A DNA stretch of 7,014 nt from Treponema sp. (GTDB lineage Bacteria > Spirochaetota > Spirochaetia > Treponematales > Breznakiellaceae). Where the stretch lies: NCBI GenBank assembly GCA_031267115.1, contig JAIRZS010000132.1, positions 1 through 7,014 on the forward strand, written 5' to 3'. Under the pieces are notes generated by a model. That model was not told where the DNA came from, did no database searches, and was given only the letters and a program-made list of their open reading frames with translations. Below are positions 4,165-7,014 of this stretch, one piece after another; within the stretch, counting starts at the first letter, position 1, and each line of letters begins with the position of its first letter. A program made the position numbers and the translations under genes.

Positions 4165-6639
4165 ATGCCAAAATCACAGTTGGTCGATCCAAAAACGGTG
4201 CGGAAACCGGATGTTCTCAAGTTAAAAGACATTCCGGTTAATCAATACAAAAGCGATATTAAAAACGAGCTTAAGCTCTACGGAAAGGAAAAACTGATCC
4301 GTATTTTTTACGATATGGCGACGATCCGCGAATTTGAGAATATGCTTAATTCTTTTAAGACCCAGGGTACTTATAACGGGATTGAGTATAACCACAAGGG
4401 GCCGGCCCACCTTTCCATGGGGCAGGAAGCCTCGGCGGTCGGCCAGGCGGTAAACCTCGGCGTCAACGACTTTATCTTCGGGAGCCACCGCAGCCACGGG
4501 GAGATTCTCGCCAAGTGCTATTCCGCGCTCTGGCAGCTTTCGCGGGGGGGCGCTTCCGGCGAAAAAGAACTTGAAAGTATTATGAAAAATTTTCTTGGCG
4601 GGGACACCCTGGCCGCGGCGGAAAAAATACCGTACCAGGGCATTGAGGACCTGGCGGAAAATTTCGTGCTTTACGGGACCCTTGCCGAAATCTTCGCCCG
4701 GAAGGCGGGCTTTACCCGGGGCCTGGGCGGCTCCATGCACGCGTTCTTCACGCCCTTCGGCTCCATGCCCAACAACGCCATTGTCGGCGGCTCGGCGGAC
4801 ATCGCCACAGGCGCGGCGCTTTACAAGCGGATCAACAAAAAGCCCGGCATCGTGATCGCCAACATAGGCGACGCGTCCATGGGCTGCGGCCCGGTCTGGG
4901 AGGCAATGATGATGGCCGCAATGGACCAGTACCACACCCTCTGGCCAAAAGACGCGGGGGGCGCGCCGCCCATACTCTTTAATTTTTTCAATAATTTCTA
5001 CGGCATGGGCGGCCAGACCGCGGGCGAGACCATGGGCTACGGCTTTATGGCCCGTGTCGGCGCGGGGGTGAATCCCGACAACATGCACAGCGAGCGGGTG
5101 GACGGCTACAACCCCCTGGCGGTGGCGGACGCGGTGGCGCGGAAAAAAGAATTACTGCTCGCGGGGAAAGGCCCCGTGCTTCTGGACACCCTTACCTACC
5201 GTATCTCGGGCCATTCGCCTTCGGACGCCTCCAGCTACCGCACTCCGGAAGAAGTCAAACTCTGGCAGGAAGCCGACTCCATCGGCGAGTACGAAAACTA
5301 CCTTACGGCAAACAGCGTCGCCTCGAAAGAGGAACTGGCCGCCCTTAAAAAGAAGGCCGCGGACAAACTGTTCGAGGTAGTAAAACTCGCCACGAACGAC
5401 GAAGTCTCCCCCAGGCTGGGCGGCGCGTTTATCGAGCAGGTAATGTTCAGCAACGGCAAAGCGGAAAAATTCGACAGCCGCGAGCCGGAACTGTCCCAGC
5501 CCGTAGCCGAGAACCCCCGGGTCAAGGCCCTTGCCGGAAAGGCCCGCTACGGATTTGACGCCGAGGGCAAGCCGGTTTCCAAGAACAAAGCCTTCCAGTA
5601 CCGGGACGCCCTGTTCGAGGCAATGCTCCACCGCTTCGCCATCGATCCCACCATGGCGGCCTGGGGCGAAGAAAACCGCGACTGGGGCGGCGCCTTCGCG
5701 GTCTACCGCGGCCTGACGGAATTACTGCCCTACAACCGGCTTTTCAACAGCCCCATTTCCGAAGGGGCCATAGTCGGCGCCGGCGTAGGCTACGCGCTTT
5801 CGGGCGGACGGGCCGTAGTAGAACTAATGTACTGCGACTTTATGGGCCGCGCGGGCGACGAGATCTTCAACCAGGTTTCCAAATGGCAGGCAATGTCGGC
5901 GGGCATACTCAAGATGCCCCTGGTAGTCCGCGTGTCCGTGGGCAACAAATACGGCGCCCAGCACAGCCAGGACTGGGCGGCCCTGGTAGCGCACATCCCC
6001 GGCCTCAAGGCATACTTCCCGGCCACCCCTTATGACGCCAAGGGCATGCTCAACCTGGCGCTGCGCGGCACGGACCCGGTAATCTTCTTCGAAAGCCAGC
6101 TCCTCTACGACGTGAGCGAGCAGTTCGAAAAAGGCGGCGTCCCCGAGGGCTATTACGAAACACCGGAGGGGGAACCCGCCGTGCGCAGGCAGGGGAAGGA
6201 CATCACCATCGCCACCCTGGGGGCCACGCTCTACAAGGCAGTCGAGGCCGCCAAAAAACTCGAATCCCAATTCGGCCTTTCCGCGGAGCTCATCGACATC
6301 AGATTCATCAACCCCCTGAACTACGACAGGCTCATCGAGTCCGTAAAGAAAACAGGAAAACTGTTACTCGCGAGCGACGCCGCCGAACGGGGCAGCTTCC
6401 TCCACACCGTAGCCAGCAATGTCCAGACCTTCGCCTTCGACTACCTGGACGCCCCGGTAAGCGTAGTAGGCAGCCGCAACTGGATCACCCCCGCCGCGGA
6501 AATGGAGCAGCTCTACTTCCCCCAGGCCGACTGGATCATCGACGCCATCCACGAGCGCATCCTGCCCCTGCCGGGCTACACCCCGCTGACCGTGCAGACC
6601 ACGCTTGACCTGATACGCCGCAACAGGCTGGGAGTGTAG
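4165..6639 (+). CDS. 2-oxoacid dehydrogenase E1, fused alpha and beta subunits
   Basis: This is a thiamine-diphosphate-dependent decarboxylase/dehydrogenase (824 residues) that starts the complex's cycle and acylates the E2 lipoyl arm. Residues about 40-425 are the alpha half: GPAHLSMGQEA at 79-89, HRSHG at 108-112, GLGGSMHAF at 186-194, and the TPP motif GDA (235-237) to NN (276-277). The spacing is about 11 residues longer than in typical E1-alpha, and Ala replaces the last Gly of GDG. An insert of roughly 50-60 residues (about 115-165) separates HRSHG from the GLGGSMH region. Residues about 475-820 are the beta half: NSPISEGAIVGAG (528-540, likely catalytic Glu533), HSQDW (600-604), and IPGLKAYFPATPYDAKG. 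The start is ATG 4165 with GGAGGAG at 4149-4155 (9-nt spacing). An in-frame ATG at 3955 would add 70 residues encoded by the repeat-filled gap with no homologous look, and is rejected. Substrate is undetermined: pyruvate, branched-chain 2-oxoacid or acetoin. Confidence 0.92.
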   Translation: MPKSQLVDPKTVRKPDVLKLKDIPVNQYKSDIKNELKLYGKEKLIRIFYDMATIREFENMLNSFKTQGTYNGIEYNHKGPAHLSMGQEASAVGQAVNLGVNDFIFGSHRSHGEILAKCYSALWQLSRGGASGEKELESIMKNFLGGDTLAAAEKIPYQGIEDLAENFVLYGTLAEIFARKAGFTRGLGGSMHAFFTPFGSMPNNAIVGGSADIATGAALYKRINKKPGIVIANIGDASMGCGPVWEAMMMAAMDQYHTLWPKDAGGAPPILFNFFNNFYGMGGQTAGETMGYGFMARVGAGVNPDNMHSERVDGYNPLAVADAVARKKELLLAGKGPVLLDTLTYRISGHSPSDASSYRTPEEVKLWQEADSIGEYENYLTANSVASKEELAALKKKAADKLFEVVKLATNDEVSPRLGGAFIEQVMFSNGKAEKFDSREPELSQPVAENPRVKALAGKARYGFDAEGKPVSKNKAFQYRDALFEAMLHRFAIDPTMAAWGEENRDWGGAFAVYRGLTELLPYNRLFNSPISEGAIVGAGVGYALSGGRAVVELMYCDFMGRAGDEIFNQVSKWQAMSAGILKMPLVVRVSVGNKYGAQHSQDWAALVAHIPGLKAYFPATPYDAKGMLNLALRGTDPVIFFESQLLYDVSEQFEKGGVPEGYYETPEGEPAVRRQGKDITIATLGATLYKAVEAAKKLESQFGLSAELIDIRFINPLNYDRLIESVKKTGKLLLASDAAERGSFLHTVASNVQTFAFDYLDAPVSVVGSRNWITPAAEMEQLYFPQADWIIDAIHERILPLPGYTPLTVQTTLDLIRRNRLGV

Positions 6640-6664
6640 CGTTACTGCCGTTGCAAGTGCTAAT

Positions 6665-6784
6665 GGGGGGGCTGTTACCATACGGCGGGCGCCATACACC
6701 GCACCCGCCGTCCGCCCCCCCTGCGCTCCAGCCTTGCCGCATCAGGCGGCAAGGCTTACGCTACCCCCCGCGTGTTACAGCCCC
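6665..6784. repeat. Multi-hairpin foldback between the convergent genes
   Basis: GGGGCTGT (6668-6675) pairs with ACAGCCCC (6777-6784) and encloses two internal hairpins: ACGGCGGG (6682-6689) with CCCGCCGT (6704-6711), and the 11-bp stem at 6730-6756. A run of seven G (6665-6671) can alternatively pair with seven C (6715-6721), so two mutually exclusive folds exist. GTAGCGT at 6636-6642, which contains the E1 stop codon, also matches ACGCTAC at 6758-6764 in inverted orientation. The element fills the first half of the 240-bp gap downstream of E1. It resembles the other gaps in architecture but shows no obvious shared sequence with them. Confidence 0.65.
6730..6756. terminator. Strong 11-bp hairpin, possible bidirectional transcript end
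   Basis: AGCCTTGCCGC (6730-6740) and GCGGCAAGGCT (6746-6756) are perfectly complementary around the loop ATCAG. It lies about 90 bp past the E1 stop and about 125 bp past the stop of the opposing gene, where a shared transcript end is expected. Neither strand has a T-run after the stem, so it is not a standard intrinsic terminator. It could act as a 3'-end stabilising stem or simply be part of the palindromic element. Confidence 0.4.
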
Positions 6785-6879
6785 TGTCCGCGAGGTTCGT
6801 GGTAATCTTCAGCCCCTGGAATGTCTATTTAGGCCCATTTTGTGGGTCAAGAACCCGCTCACCGGTTCGCGGGGGAGCT
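6785..6879. other. Rest of the convergent gap; only small hairpins seen
   Basis: No convincing gene is seen here. GGCCCA (6832-6837) can pair with TGGGTC (6843-6848, one G-U). CCCGC (6854-6858) can pair with GCGGG (6869-6873) around a loop containing the palindrome ACCGGT; GAACC/GGTTC (6851-6855, 6864-6868) is an alternative pairing. None is followed by a T-run on either strand. Short + strand reading frames through this stretch have no protein-like character. Confidence 0.4.
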
Positions 6880-7014
6880 TCAGGGCGAGGCATTTCGTTT
6901 TCCGTGCCATTTTCTAAGCGTTTTTGCAAAAGCGGCGACAATGTCCCTGCCGTCTTCGTTTAATTCCAGACATGACTGTATAACCGCTCCTATTTTGGGA
7001 TTTTTTTCCCGCGC
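6880..7014 (-). CDS. 3' end of an unidentified gene, cut by the window edge
   Basis: Reading leftward from the edge, one frame stays open for 44 codons and ends at TGA (complement of 6880-6882). The N-terminus lies outside the window. The visible peptide begins AREKNPKIGAVIQSCLELNE and continues DGRDIVAAFAKTLRKWHGKR, ending NASP. The amphipathic text around LELNEDGRDIVAAFAKTL recalls the helix that follows the helix-turn-helix in many XRE-type regulators, where a 'Leu-Asn-x-x-Gly' turn starts the last helix; this likeness is weak and the function should be left open. One competing minus frame closes almost at once; the other stays open for about 32 codons but reads as an Arg-rich, less protein-like string. 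The gene converges on E1, so it is not part of that operon. Confidence 0.6.
   Translation of the reverse strand, partial: AREKNPKIGAVIQSCLELNEDGRDIVAAFAKTLRKWHGKRNASP

Noticed and set aside
2990..4192. 400-codon minus-strand open frame opposite E3
   Set aside because: It shows no family motifs, has Arg/Gly/His-rich shadow composition, and spans a repeat-filled gap.
6791..6875. tRNA-like GGTTCG strings
   Set aside because: No cloverleaf, acceptor stem or anticodon arm can be drawn around them.
6651..6963. Two + strand frames in the region after E1
   Set aside because: They read through hairpins with Pro/Arg-rich, protein-unlike text, and part of the region is better explained by the minus-strand gene.

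Overview
The window is a GC-rich bacterial segment holding most of a 2-oxoacid dehydrogenase gene cluster. All complete genes lie on the + strand: a DeoR-family regulator (31-813), a lipoyl-bearing E2 acyltransferase (1046-2455), an E3 dihydrolipoyl dehydrogenase (2480-3874) and a large E1 in which the alpha and beta halves are fused into one 824-residue chain (4165-6639). A gene on the opposite strand enters from the right edge; only its last 44 codons are present (6880-7014), so it converges on E1.

E1 would use thiamine diphosphate to decarboxylate a 2-oxoacid (or cleave a related substrate such as acetoin). E2 would take the acyl group on its lipoyl arm and pass it to CoA, and E3 would reoxidise the dihydrolipoyl arm with FAD and NAD+. 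One copy of each component makes the set biochemically complete, but the substrate cannot be read from the sequence. Pyruvate, a branched-chain 2-oxoacid and acetoin all remain possible. The E1 shape (fused, with an insert in the alpha half and a long TPP loop) and the E2 shape (a second degenerate subunit-binding module) recall a version I associate from memory with anaerobic gut bacteria such as Clostridia and spirochaetes. A treponeme-like or other anaerobic host is a guess, not a demonstration.

The intergenic regions are unusual. E2 and E3 are tightly coupled (24 bp apart). The other three gaps (814-1045, 3875-4164, 6640-6879) are long and full of inverted and direct repeats. The first holds an imperfect foldback of about 159 bp. 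The second has a 20-bp tandem repeat running through the E3 stop codon, a 14-bp palindrome, three TACGC-type units, two strong hairpins and an AT-rich leader before E1. The third has a multi-hairpin foldback between the convergent genes. None is a class of RNA or element I can name. They could be multicopy palindromic elements, structured leaders or processing/termination signals. They are the part of the window most worth following up; the coding genes belong to well-known families.
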